A stretch of 64,000 nt of DNA from Planctomycetota bacterium (GCA_014238905.1 JABAAE010000006.1:124001-188000); one strand, 5' to 3'. Positions 8,346 through 17,537 are shown, numbered from the stretch's first letter. Numbers and translations: made by a program. Notes: a model not told the origin generated them from the letters alone.

Positions 8346-11006
8346 ATGTTTTCCCATCGAAATCTCAAACGAGATTTAATTGCGCTTTCAATTGCTGCAT
8401 TGGCAGCTTTTCTCGGTGTCTCCGTGGCCACCTACCACCCCATGGACAATGGGGCGATGGTAACATCTGACGGTTCCGTACCGGCGATTAAAAATGCTTT
8501 TGGAATTTCAGGCGCCATCGTTGGTTCCCTGTTGATTTCCAATTTTGGAGTGATCTCTAACTTTGTTGTAGCATCCATCGTTTGTGTGGCCTTCTGGATG
8601 CTTCGAAATGAAGAAATCGATCTACCCGGAATGCGTGGATTAGGGTGGATGCTGACGATAACTGGATCCGCAGCATTTTGTTCCTTGGTGATTCCCAATC
8701 TTATCCCCTCTTTCGAAGGCGGAAGCGGTGGACTATTTGGTACATTCGCCAGCAATTTCCTGCTCACCCAATTCTCCCTGACCGGAGGAGTCATTGTCGC
8801 ATTGTTTGTCACCTCTGCCGGACTCCTCATGTTTTCAGACTACGCAATTCTCAAATTTGCATGCTGGAGTTTCTCGGGTATCTCTACCGCGATATCAGCA
8901 ATTTCACCGCCACAGAACAAACGCCAGCGCAGACAGAAACTCAGCTTGAAAAAATCGAAATATAATCAGCGGGATAACGAAACGAATTCGGAAGAAGAAA
9001 ACGAAGACGGAATGGGTCCTAATTTGACAATTCGTTTTCCTGGCCGTGAACAGGAAGCCCAGGAATCAGATCTCGATGATTTCGACGACACCATCGATGA
9101 AGTAACTGAAGACTTGGATGAGGCCTCTGAAGCTGAATCGGAGGACGACTACGAACTCGAAGAACCAGTTGAAACCGCACCATTAGTGAAACGGTTAGTT
9201 CGAAAAAAAGCCAAATCAAAGTCCGCAACCGAACCAAAAAAATCCACTGATGAGCGAGAAGAGGTTATTGAGCAGTTGAATCAGGCGTCTTTGGTGCAAC
9301 CTGAAGGCGAATATGAATTACCTCAAATCGACCTACTGATGCCCGGAGACGATGTCTGCTTTGATGATCAAGAGCGCGAGGTAAGGACAAAAGCCAAAGT
9401 ACTCGAAAACACATTCGAGCAATTTGGTTTCAATGTCAAAGTGGTGGAGATTGAAACAGGGCCCGTGATTGCTCAATATGAAATTGAGCTGGAAGCAGGC
9501 CTTCGATTATCAAAGATCATGGGGCTTTCCGATGACCTTGCCATTGCTTTACGGGTTCCCAGTGTCCGAATCGTCGCGCCGATCCCCGGTAAAAATACCG
9601 TAGGCATCGAAGTACCTAATGAAAATCGCCAAGTCGTTCGACTTCGCGATGTCATGGAAGAAGGCGCCTCCAAAACACAGAAGATGAAAATCCCATTGTT
9701 TCTCGGCAAGGATGTTTCTGGTAATCCGCTGATTGCGGATTTGGCAGCACTACCGCATCTATTGATCGCTGGACGGACCGGTACCGGAAAAAGCGTCTGT
9801 CTCAACGCCATCATTTCATCAATTTTAATGACTCGTCGTCCCGACGAAATCCGGATGTTGATGATCGATCCAAAAATGGTCGAATTAAGTGGGTACGGAA
9901 AACTTCCCCATCTAATGCATCCTGTTGTGACCGACATGAAAAAAGCCGAAGCTATTTTGGCTTGGGCGGTGGACAAGATGGAAGAACGCTACTCTTTGTT
10001 GGCCAAAGCGGGCGTGCGACACATCAGCAGCTACAACCAACTGGGCGAAGAAGAACTCTTGGAACGTCTGGAAGTGGATGATCCTGAAGAACGAGACAAC
10101 ATTCCACTGCATTTGCCGTTTATTGTGATCGTTGCCGATGAAATGGCAGACTTAATGATGACAGCCGGGAAAGATGTGGAACAGCATATCATTCGCTTGG
10201 CGCAAAAAAGTCGAGCCGTTGGTATCCACCTGATTCTAGCAACCCAAAAACCGACAGTGGATGTCATCACCGGCTTGATCAAATCCAATTTACCGGCGCG
10301 GATTTCCTTCCAGGTAGCCAGTCGGACGGACAGCCGGGTGGTTCTGGATGAAATGGGCGCCGACAAACTGCTGGGCAACGGCGATATGCTTTTCCTGTGG
10401 CCAGGAACCAGCAAGTTGCTTCGGGGCCAAGGAACTTATTTAAGCGACGACGAGATCGACTCCGTGACAGACTCCTGTTCTCAGGGAGAGCAGGATTTCG
10501 TTAATGAGCTTTTGAATCTAAAGATCAAGGAAGATGATGAAGAGGACGATGACAAACCAACCGCATTAAAGAAGCGGGATGACCTTTACGAAAGCGCTGT
10601 CGACGTGGTCGTCCGCGAAGGTCGCGGTAGTGTCTCGCTGTTACAACGCACCCTTGGGATTGGTTATGGACGTGCGGCAAGACTGATCGACTTTATGGCC
10701 GAAGACAATATTGTCGGGCCGTACAATGGGTCGCAAGCTCGAGAAATCATGATATCCATAGCCGAATGGGAAGAAATGCAGGGGCTGGATCCCGAGGACA
10801 CTTCAAGTGAATCCACCGCAGAAGAACCGCCTGAGGATCAGGAGGAGGTGGACGTGGTTGAATCAGAATTCATAGCGGAACAAGAATTTGAATCGGATGC
10901 GGAAGATGATGACCTCGACGATGAGGAAGAGCCCGTTGAGGACGACGATCAAGAGTATGAATACGTTTACGAAGACGATGACGAGGAATATGAAGAAAGT
11001 GCCTAA
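8346..11006 (+). CDS. ftsK: DNA translocase FtsK/SpoIIIE
   Basis: This septal DNA pump clears and aligns chromosomes during division. Four hydrophobic segments occupy roughly residues 10-165. An acidic linker (about 210-320) follows, then the alpha/beta motor with Walker A GRTGTGKS at 476-483 and the block LPHLMHPVVTDMKKA. The gamma winged helix comes next (SVSLLQRTLGIGYGRAARLID). After gamma the protein continues for about 80 residues in a very acidic D/E-rich tail ending EEYEESA, whereas FtsK usually ends at gamma. The total is 886 residues. The start is ATG at 8346. The gene appears monocistronic. Confidence 0.97.
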   Translation: MFSHRNLKRDLIALSIAALAAFLGVSVATYHPMDNGAMVTSDGSVPAIKNAFGISGAIVGSLLISNFGVISNFVVASIVCVAFWMLRNEEIDLPGMRGLGWMLTITGSAAFCSLVIPNLIPSFEGGSGGLFGTFASNFLLTQFSLTGGVIVALFVTSAGLLMFSDYAILKFACWSFSGISTAISAISPPQNKRQRRQKLSLKKSKYNQRDNETNSEEENEDGMGPNLTIRFPGREQEAQESDLDDFDDTIDEVTEDLDEASEAESEDDYELEEPVETAPLVKRLVRKKAKSKSATEPKKSTDEREEVIEQLNQASLVQPEGEYELPQIDLLMPGDDVCFDDQEREVRTKAKVLENTFEQFGFNVKVVEIETGPVIAQYEIELEAGLRLSKIMGLSDDLAIALRVPSVRIVAPIPGKNTVGIEVPNENRQVVRLRDVMEEGASKTQKMKIPLFLGKDVSGNPLIADLAALPHLLIAGRTGTGKSVCLNAIISSILMTRRPDEIRMLMIDPKMVELSGYGKLPHLMHPVVTDMKKAEAILAWAVDKMEERYSLLAKAGVRHISSYNQLGEEELLERLEVDDPEERDNIPLHLPFIVIVADEMADLMMTAGKDVEQHIIRLAQKSRAVGIHLILATQKPTVDVITGLIKSNLPARISFQVASRTDSRVVLDEMGADKLLGNGDMLFLWPGTSKLLRGQGTYLSDDEIDSVTDSCSQGEQDFVNELLNLKIKEDDEEDDDKPTALKKRDDLYESAVDVVVREGRGSVSLLQRTLGIGYGRAARLIDFMAEDNIVGPYNGSQAREIMISIAEWEEMQGLDPEDTSSESTAEEPPEDQEEVDVVESEFIAEQEFESDAEDDDLDDEEEPVEDDDQEYEYVYEDDDEEYEESA

Positions 11007-11051
11007 TTCACCGAATGACGCCAGCTAACGAATTCGCACGACCTGGACAAC

Positions 11052-12188
11052 CTATGAACCCGTTAATGGTTTGTAACTACGTCCCTTCCAATTCCCTCCT
11101 TTTCCCTGCATCAGCTTTAACAACGCTGTCCACTGAATCATCAGCAAAAGCAAAACTCCCAATGGGTGGAGCAAAGCACCAATCCAACTCTGAGAAAACC
11201 TGATGGTTCCAACAAACCGTGGCAACCACGAGACCAAAGCAGCTGCCAAAAAAATGTAAAAACCGACAGGCGAGAGAAGATGACTGAAACCAATTGCCAA
11301 AAACGGCAGTATCTGGCCGATGAAAAGCAGGAGGGAAACAGGAACGATTAGCCGAGGGTGGCCAAGCCCCTCGGAAGCATTTTTTTGAAGCCCACCCCAT
11401 ACCTCCCGGGCATTGCTGTACATTCTCACCGTGGCCAGATCACCGCCGTCAAATATGTCCGTCCGCAAACCCGCTGTCCTGTAGGTCCGAGGGAGCTGTA
11501 TTCCATCGTGTAGGGACCCCCGAATCTCCTTATGTCCACCAGCGGCAAGATAGGATTCACGATCGGTAAAAAAAAATTGACCACAGCCCGCAGCAAATGC
11601 TGGTTCGGAGCGACTTCTCATTTGCCGAATAGACAGAAACCCAAGCAGTACGAAGTGAATCAACGGAATCAGCAATCGTTCCAGCAAGCTACCCGTTTCC
11701 TGCTTCGGAAAACAGCTTATTAAATTGGAATTTCCGTCTACAAACTGGGATACCGTCTTGGAAATTGCATGGGGGTGAATCCTGACATCGGCATCGAGAA
11801 ACAACAAATAGCGGCCAGTTGCCGCCTTTGATAACTGCCAACAAGCAAATTGTTTTCCACACCACCCAACTGGCAGTTCATCTGAGTGAAGTATCTTCAC
11901 ACGCGAGTCAGACCGAGCAAAATCCTTTACCAGTTCAGCCGTCAAATCCTCTGAATGATCATCCAATACGATGATTTCCAAAGCTTGATAATCGGAGGCA
12001 AGCAGGTGCGTCAGGGTTTTGGTAATACCCGCTTCCTCATTCCGCGCCGGCACCAAAACCGAAACCAAATCGGGATTCACTGCCGGCGATTGAGGACTCT
12101 TCATCGTCTGAAAAACTGAAAGATTTCGGCAGAACACGATGGTGGGTACAATTGCCAGGAAAAATGCAATGAGGGAAATCGTGACCAT
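11052..12188 (-). CDS. Membrane-bound family 2 glycosyltransferase
   Basis: This is an inverting GT-A glycosyltransferase anchored in the membrane. One N-terminal transmembrane segment is followed by SVLVPARNEEAGI, the nucleotide-binding VLDDHSED, and the DxD-like LFLDADVRIHP. Hydrophobic segments sit at about residues 185-200 and three more lie near the C-terminus. The architecture resembles CrtQ and HpnB-like enzymes that glycosylate carotenoids or other lipids, but the acceptor here is not known. I start at ATG 12188, which overlaps the stop of the upstream acyltransferase gene (TGATG), so the two are translationally coupled. Confidence 0.85.
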   Translation of the reverse strand: MVTISLIAFFLAIVPTIVFCRNLSVFQTMKSPQSPAVNPDLVSVLVPARNEEAGITKTLTHLLASDYQALEIIVLDDHSEDLTAELVKDFARSDSRVKILHSDELPVGWCGKQFACWQLSKAATGRYLLFLDADVRIHPHAISKTVSQFVDGNSNLISCFPKQETGSLLERLLIPLIHFVLLGFLSIRQMRSRSEPAFAAGCGQFFFTDRESYLAAGGHKEIRGSLHDGIQLPRTYRTAGLRTDIFDGGDLATVRMYSNAREVWGGLQKNASEGLGHPRLIVPVSLLLFIGQILPFLAIGFSHLLSPVGFYIFLAAALVSWLPRFVGTIRFSQSWIGALLHPLGVLLLLMIQWTALLKLMQGKGGNWKGRSYKPLTGS

Positions 12189-13123
12189 CAACGCAACTCT
12201 CCCTCATCGGATCGAGGATCAAGAGCTGGGGAATCAGAATTTGTTTTTTTCAGGTCATGGAGACTACTCAACTTGGTTCCATGCCCCACCTCAATGCTAG
12301 ATCCCGAAAACCAGCCACCAAGACGTCGGAAAAAATCATAAACCGGGGAGACTCCCGATTTTCCACTCAGCATGATTTGAAAAAAATCTTCGTTACGGGA
12401 AATGACCTGCCTGGCTAATTCGGCCTGATTGGCCCGCAACGCCACCTCCAATTGTTGATTCCAAATTTCTTTGGAAGAACCTGCAATCGCTGTCACAGGA
12501 GGTCCAAAACGGCAAAAAATTTCTGGCAATTTTTCTTCCCAGAAACTGACTTCGATTGCCAAGGGCAAGAAAGTGACTTTGCTGTTCCGCACCGCCAAGT
12601 GAGAGATACCCGGCTCAAACCGATTCCCATGGTTCCGAGCGTCCGCGAATTTCCCCTCTGGCGTAACCCAAAGACAATTTTTTTCCTTTGACAAAATCTC
12701 ATCGCTGAGACGAAGAAAGTCCACCGCACCCCGGCGGCTCTCGCGATCGACGGGATAGAATCCTAGTCGTTTGAAAATGCGGTATTTCTCAAGAGCTGCG
12801 GCGTCAATAGGTGAAAAATGCTGGAATTTTCCAAAGATTTTATGTCCCAGATGGATGGCAATCAGGGGGTCCCACCAGGAACAGTGATTGGCGAAAACCA
12901 AGATGTTCCGAAATGTATTCGCCTCACTCAATTCCTCTGTTCCAACAAAAGATGACCGAGAGAGACAAACCGAATGAAAAGATTTGCGAAACATCCTGCT
13001 GATATACCAGCGGAACCACCCAAGCATGGGTGTCGATATCCGGGGAATGTTCGTTGCCACGACTGATGATTTTCCCAATTTTCTTTCCGGAGTGGCTGAA
13101 GGTGAAACCGAACCGCGCGACAT
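12188..13123 (-). CDS. PlsC-family 1-acylglycerol-3-phosphate O-acyltransferase-like protein
   Basis: This enzyme transfers an acyl chain to a hydroxyl on a lipid precursor at the membrane. The catalytic NHxSxxD block reads NHCSWWDPL, and the second PlsC motif is TPEGKFADARNHGNRFEPG. The product has 311 residues; the first 32 are polar and poorly family-like, so translation might begin at the internal ATG before LGWFRWY (13027). Overlap with the downstream glycosyltransferase suggests joint synthesis of an acylated glycolipid, for example a glycosyl-carotenoid ester or a membrane glycolipid. That pathway is inference only. Confidence 0.82.
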   Translation of the reverse strand: MSRGSVSPSATPERKLGKSSVVATNIPRISTPMLGWFRWYISRMFRKSFHSVCLSRSSFVGTEELSEANTFRNILVFANHCSWWDPLIAIHLGHKIFGKFQHFSPIDAAALEKYRIFKRLGFYPVDRESRRGAVDFLRLSDEILSKEKNCLWVTPEGKFADARNHGNRFEPGISHLAVRNSKVTFLPLAIEVSFWEEKLPEIFCRFGPPVTAIAGSSKEIWNQQLEVALRANQAELARQVISRNEDFFQIMLSGKSGVSPVYDFFRRLGGWFSGSSIEVGHGTKLSSLHDLKKTNSDSPALDPRSDEGELR

Positions 13124-13397
13124 TGATCATGACAACCTGAATTTCGCCAGCTCCATTCAAGTTAACCGCAACCGGATCAGCTGGTAAACGGGTACCTGCG
13201 TGAAACAAATCGAGTTGTTGTAAAGCCGTTTATGCCTGTAAACTCGCCCTTGACCCAGCGGAGACGTCTTCACTCAGAAAAAAACTGGAAAAAACTCCAC
13301 TTATTTTTGCAAAATAGCTTTTTGAGCGTTTCTAATAAGGGGCCAGAAAAGTTAATGTAAACATCCCGCCAATTTCTTCAACCTAAGGGAGCTTCAA

Positions 13398-14633
13398 TTG
13401 AACAGGCTTAAATATCAGCTTTCCATTGCCGTCATGATTACGTTGGGGTCGCTGACCTCATTAATTGGACAGGATGAGAAAGAAAAAGAAGATCCGAAAA
13501 CGCTTGTAGAATTCAGCAAGACAATTTCGGAATTGCAAGCAACAGCGTTAAAGGAGTATCGCTCAGCAGCTACGCCGGACACCAAAAATGCAGCCTTGGT
13601 AAAGTACTACGGCGCTGCGGATGGACTGGTGGACGATATTCTAAAAATCGTTCAAGAGAATCCCCAGGATCGAATGGCTGGTCGACTTCTTCAACAGTTG
13701 AACATGTCCAGAAATCCTAGCGTGGTGGCAAAAACCCAATCCACAATGCTGGAGGTCGCCAAAGCCGATTTAAAGGGTGACGCCTCATTCGATATGTTGA
13801 TGATGCTAATTTCTGGCAACTCCAAGCCCATGGTCAAATCTGAAGCTCAAGATTTACTGCTTGAAAACTTTGGTGATTCAGAAAAGATGGCTGGCTTTGC
13901 GATGACGATGACACGGGCTCCAGCTTCGGACTCCAATCAAAGCATGCTTCGTAATCTGATGGAGAAAAGCTCCCATGATTCTGTTCGTGGTGCAGCGACC
14001 TATGCTTTGGGAAAAATGCTCGCTTCCTCCGAGAAAACCAAGGAAGAGGGTTTCAAGCTAATCAAGTCCATTCCTGAGAAGTTTCCCAATGTGACTGTCG
14101 GACGAAATAATTTGGCCAAGATGGTCGAGGGAGAGATTTTCGAAATGGAAAATCTTCAAATCGGAATGGATGTGCCGGACATCGTTGGTGAAGATGTAGA
14201 TGGCGTCGAGTTTAAGCTGAGCGACTACAAGGGCAAAGTGGTTGTCATTGACTTCTGGGGTGATTGGTGACCACCATGCCGGGCAATGTACCCACACGAG
14301 CGGTCGCTCGTAAAACAACTGGCAGACAAACCATTTGCATTAATTGGAGTCAACAGCGATCGAGATCGCGAAAAACTCAAGACGGTGATGGCTGAAAAAG
14401 ATATTACCTGGAGAAGTTTTTGGAATGGTCCTTTGGGAACCGGTGGTCCGATCTCAACGAAGTGGAATGTTCGCGGATGGCCAACAATTTATGTTCTGGA
14501 CGCCAATGGGAAGATTCGATTCAAGGGCGTCCGGGGAGTGGCGATGGACAAAGCCGTCACTCAACTGCTAGGCGAGGCTGGAGTCAAGGTAGAAATCACT
14601 CACGAAGAAGAGAAATCAAAAGGCAAGCCTTGA
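13398..14633 (+). CDS. Selenocysteine-containing exported thioredoxin-fold (TlpA-like) protein, UGA recoded at codon 291
   Basis: Read through one UGA (14268-14270), this gives a 411-residue redox protein. TTG starts it, after an AAGGGAG ribosome site. Residues 1-25 look like a signal peptide (LSIAVMITLGSLTSLIGQ). Residues about 30-255 form a helix-rich domain I do not recognise. From 258 comes a TlpA/redoxin domain: IGMDVPDIVGEDVDG, VVVIDFWGDW, U291-P-P-C294-R, PFALIGVNSD, the cis-Pro block GWPTIYVLD, and FKGVRG. The UGA sits exactly at the first cysteine of CxxC, and the frame is intact on both sides. A hairpin with a GGUC loop follows (separate entry). A TGC-to-TGA pseudogene or base-call error is possible but does not explain the hairpin. 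The gene ends at a strong terminator. Confidence 0.88.
14268..14270 (+). other. UGA codon proposed to encode selenocysteine
   Basis: The codons around it are ggt-gat-tgg-TGA-cca-cca-tgc-cgg. In thioredoxin-fold relatives this position is the nucleophilic cysteine of CxxC. The downstream frame continues for 120 codons with strong thioredoxin similarity before a TGA stop at 14631-14633. Confidence 0.87.
14296..14311 (+). promoter_or_regulatory. Candidate bacterial SECIS element (apical hairpin)
   Basis: ACGAGC-GGTC-GCTCGT forms a perfect 6-bp stem with a four-base loop GGUC inside the coding region, 31 nt after the UGA. Bacterial SECIS hairpins that bind SelB lie at about this distance and carry a G early in a small loop; E. 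coli fdhF uses the same GGUC. A lower helix is also possible, with TGCC (14277-14280) against GGCA (14321-14324) and TGT against ACA between them. The lower part is inferred. Confidence 0.82.
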
Positions 14634-14662
14634 TTTTTTCCAAAACCCAGTTTGATACATTA

Positions 14663-14694
14663 ATAGCCGTCCGTTAGGACGGCTATTTTTTTTT
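14663..14694 (+). terminator. Rho-independent terminator of the selenoprotein gene
   Basis: A 10-bp perfect stem, ATAGCCGTCC (14663-14672) with GGACGGCTAT (14677-14686), encloses the loop GTTA and is followed by eight T residues. It lies 30 bases after the stop codon of the selenoprotein gene. Confidence 0.9.
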
Positions 14695-15057
14695 CAAATG
14701 AAAAATCGTTTCATGACGTTTTTCCCGTCCAAACCAGGACATTCTCTGAAGCGGCTCCACCGGACAATTCCATTTTCACTGTTTGGACCACGGAGTATTC
14801 TCCGAACCACAGTGGTGCGACTCCCCGTGCGAGAATGCCTTCCTGTGAAACGATGAACATCGTCGCAACGGCCAAACTCGGCCAACCGGTAAATCCTTCT
14901 CCATTCGGAGATGATTGGCGAGAATCTAGATCGATCAATACGGGCTCATTCAAAAGACATTGTTATTCGTTCTTTGTGCTGAATCACCGCTGTGCTGAAA
15001 ATGTGCCAAGGCCAGCCCGAATTCCTAAACCACCCATCCGGCCAACTCTCTTTTTTT
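14695..15057. other. Region between convergent genes, doubtful small frame on the minus strand
   Basis: An 80-codon minus-strand frame (14711-14953) starts with TTG and gives protein-like sequence (MFIVSQEGILARGVAPLWFGEYSV region). It has no ribosome site, an in-frame stop a few codons upstream, and no recognised family. It could be a gene remnant downstream of uvrB. No uvrB terminator was recognised. Confidence 0.3.
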
Positions 15058-17175
15058 CTAATTCATTTTCTTGGGACGGGGCACTTTGACCGTTTTTTTC
15101 CCGGTTGGCTTTCCACGTCGCCCCTTTTTACCCTTGGCCTTATAAGATTGGATTTCAACATCCTCAAGCGGCTCACCAATTTTATCGTGTAGTTGGGAAA
15201 TTCGATCCCGGAGTGCAGCGGCTCTTTCAAATTCAAGATTTTCTGCCGCCACGAGCATCTCCGACTCAAGTTCCTTGACGTAATCGTCTGTGATAACAGC
15301 TGTTGCATTCGCTTTTAGAACCGTTTGGGTTGCTTCACGATGAGAGGCTGCAGCTGATTCAATCCCCCCGGTAATTCGTTTTTTGATCGTTTCAGGGGTG
15401 ATACCATGCTTTTTATTGTACTTCTCTTGAATCGTACGGCGACGATTCGTTTCTTCAATCGCTGATTTCATTGATGCGGTGACCTTATCGGCATATAAAA
15501 TCACTTTCGCGTTGACATTTCGAGCGGACCGGCCAATGGTCTGAATCAGTGATGTTTCGCTCCTAAGAAACCCCTCTTTGTCGGCATCGAGAATTGCAAC
15601 CAGGGACACCTCCGGAAGATCGAGTCCTTCCCGCAACAAATTAACACCAACAAGACATTCATGAACACCTTTCCTGAGATCCTGCAAAAGTTCCACTCGT
15701 TCAAATGCATCCAATTCACTGTGTAACCATTGGCAACGAACATCATTTTCGCATAGGTAAGCCGATAGATCCTCAGCAAGGCGTTTGGTCAGAGTTGTGA
15801 CCAAAACTCGTTCACCGGTACGCTTTCTTTCATTGATCTGTTCAAGCAAATGAGCGACCTGACCGCGGGCAGGCACAACATCGATTTCCGGATCGAGCAA
15901 ACCGGTAGGACGAATAATCTGTTCAACGATCTCACCTTCGGCTTTCTCGAGCTCATAATCATTCGGTGTCGCCGAAACATAAACCACCTGCTTGGTTTTT
16001 TTCTCCCACTCTTCAAACATCAGGGGTCGATTATCCAATGCGGAAGGTAACCGAAAACCGTGCTCAACCAATGTCGTTTTCCGGCTCCGGTCGCCCGAAT
16101 ACATTGCACGGATTTGGGGTGTGGTGACGTGTGACTCATCAATGAATAGTAAAAAATCTTCCGGAAAAAAATCGTAAAGAGTCGAGGGCGTTTCCCCTTC
16201 TTTCCTGCCCGATAAATGTCGACTGTAATTTTCGATTCCTGGGCAGTGCCCAACTTCCTGGAGCATTTCGATGTCAAATCTTGTTCGAGCGTTGAGCCTC
16301 TGGGCTTCCAACAGCTTGCCCGTTTCACGCATCGTCTCAAGTCGTTCTTTCAACTCCTCCTTGATTAACCCGACAGCACCCCCAATTCGACTCTCTGGAG
16401 TCACAAAGTGCTTGGCTGGATAGATGAACAACTGCTCCTGCTGCGAAATAACCTCACCGGAAATTGGGTTAATGAACGCGAGTTGCTCAACTTCATCTCC
16501 CCACAATTCGATACGAAAGGCAAATTCTTCGTAGGCAGGCCAAATTTCGATACAGTCACCTCGCACCCGCATCTTTGATCGCTCGAAGCCAATGTCATTT
16601 CTCTCATATTGAATATCAATGAGGCGGGACAGCATTTCGTCCCGATCAATGACTTGTCCTTTTTCCAGCGCGACCATCATACTCTTGTAGTCTTCTGGCG
16701 ACCCAAGCCCGTAAATACTGGAAACGCTGGCGATAATCACGACGTCCTTCCGACTCACCAGCGAGCTGGTTGTGGCCAGCCTCAAACGATCAATTTCTTC
16801 GTTAATGGAAGCGTCTTTTTCAATATAGATATCCCTTTGGGGAATATACGCTTCTGGCTGATAATAGTCGTAATAGCTGACGAAATAATGAACCGAGTTA
16901 TTCGGAAAAAACTCCTTGAACTCCGAATAGAGCTGGGCAGCAAGAGTTTTGTTATGGGAGATCACCAACGTAGGTTTTTGTAACCGCTGAATGACGTTAG
17001 CCATCGTAAATGTCTTACCCGATCCCGTCACTCCCATTAGAACCTGGTGATCCCTGGACTGAAAACCATTCACTAAAGCGTCGATCGCCTGGGGCTGATC
17101 GCCGGCGGGCTTGAATGGCGATTCAAGACGAAATTCACCACGGAGGTTATTTGATTCTGACGACATGCATTTCAC
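15058..17175 (-). CDS. uvrB: UvrABC system protein B
   Basis: UvrB is the damage-verifying helicase-like subunit of nucleotide excision repair. The 705-residue product has Walker A MGVTGSGKT, the beta-hairpin region YYDYYQPEAYIP, the helicase block DESHVTTPQ, HGFRLPSALDNRPL, the QTIGRSARN motif VI and a C-terminal UVR domain (about 640-675) for UvrC contact. A lysine-rich tail (KGKKGRRGKPTGKK) ends it. The frame opens with GTG overlapping the stop of the ComEA-like gene (GTGA); an ATG three codons later is an alternative. Overlap suggests co-transcription with that gene. No SOS box was sought successfully. Confidence 0.98.
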   Translation of the reverse strand: MKCMSSESNNLRGEFRLESPFKPAGDQPQAIDALVNGFQSRDHQVLMGVTGSGKTFTMANVIQRLQKPTLVISHNKTLAAQLYSEFKEFFPNNSVHYFVSYYDYYQPEAYIPQRDIYIEKDASINEEIDRLRLATTSSLVSRKDVVIIASVSSIYGLGSPEDYKSMMVALEKGQVIDRDEMLSRLIDIQYERNDIGFERSKMRVRGDCIEIWPAYEEFAFRIELWGDEVEQLAFINPISGEVISQQEQLFIYPAKHFVTPESRIGGAVGLIKEELKERLETMRETGKLLEAQRLNARTRFDIEMLQEVGHCPGIENYSRHLSGRKEGETPSTLYDFFPEDFLLFIDESHVTTPQIRAMYSGDRSRKTTLVEHGFRLPSALDNRPLMFEEWEKKTKQVVYVSATPNDYELEKAEGEIVEQIIRPTGLLDPEIDVVPARGQVAHLLEQINERKRTGERVLVTTLTKRLAEDLSAYLCENDVRCQWLHSELDAFERVELLQDLRKGVHECLVGVNLLREGLDLPEVSLVAILDADKEGFLRSETSLIQTIGRSARNVNAKVILYADKVTASMKSAIEETNRRRTIQEKYNKKHGITPETIKKRITGGIESAAASHREATQTVLKANATAVITDDYVKELESEMLVAAENLEFERAAALRDRISQLHDKIGEPLEDVEIQSYKAKGKKGRRGKPTGKKTVKVPRPKKMN

Positions 17176-17537
17176 ACCGATGCAGGTTGGATGATGCTAG
17201 GTCTGCGAAGAAACGGACGCATCGACTTAAGTTTGTTGGGCCCTATGCCACTTACTTTTAACAAATCCTCAATCGATTCATATCGACCATGCTGGCGGCG
17301 AAATCCAACGATGCGTTTGGCCAAAGTCTCACCAATCCCGGGCATCAACGCAAGTTCAGTCCAGCCAGCTTTGTTAATATCAATCGTGAATTCAGCCGAA
17401 CGCAATAATGGCCGATCCATGTTAACTGCCGGCTGTTCCCAATTCAGTATTGTATAACGGCCTATCAGTACCACCAATGCGGCCATCAGCAAACCAGCAA
17501 TCGCCAGTTGTTCACGGTACCGAAAGTAAATTCTCAT
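17172..17537 (-). CDS. ComEA-like helix-hairpin-helix protein
   Basis: This is a small membrane-anchored DNA-binding protein of 121 residues. One transmembrane helix (IAGLLMAALVVLIG) is followed by a double helix-hairpin-helix domain with INKAGWTELALMPGIGETLAKRIVGFR and the second hairpin VSGIGPNKLKSM. ComEA binds incoming DNA in natural transformation, but short homologues are also common without competence genes. It overlaps uvrB by four bases, so a repair-linked role is as plausible as DNA uptake. Confidence 0.85.
   Translation of the reverse strand: MRIYFRYREQLAIAGLLMAALVVLIGRYTILNWEQPAVNMDRPLLRSAEFTIDINKAGWTELALMPGIGETLAKRIVGFRRQHGRYESIEDLLKVSGIGPNKLKSMRPFLRRPSIIQPASV

Noticed and set aside
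8432..10414. Several minus-strand frames inside ftsK
   Set aside because: They mirror the ftsK coding sequence with Ser/Arg-rich composition and no starts with ribosome sites.
13398..14270. A stand-alone 290-residue gene ending at TGA, with a separate gene from 14286
   Set aside because: The TGA sits at the CxxC cysteine, the frame continues through it without shift, and the second frame has no ribosome site and starts in the middle of a thioredoxin domain. A Sec codon explains both parts.
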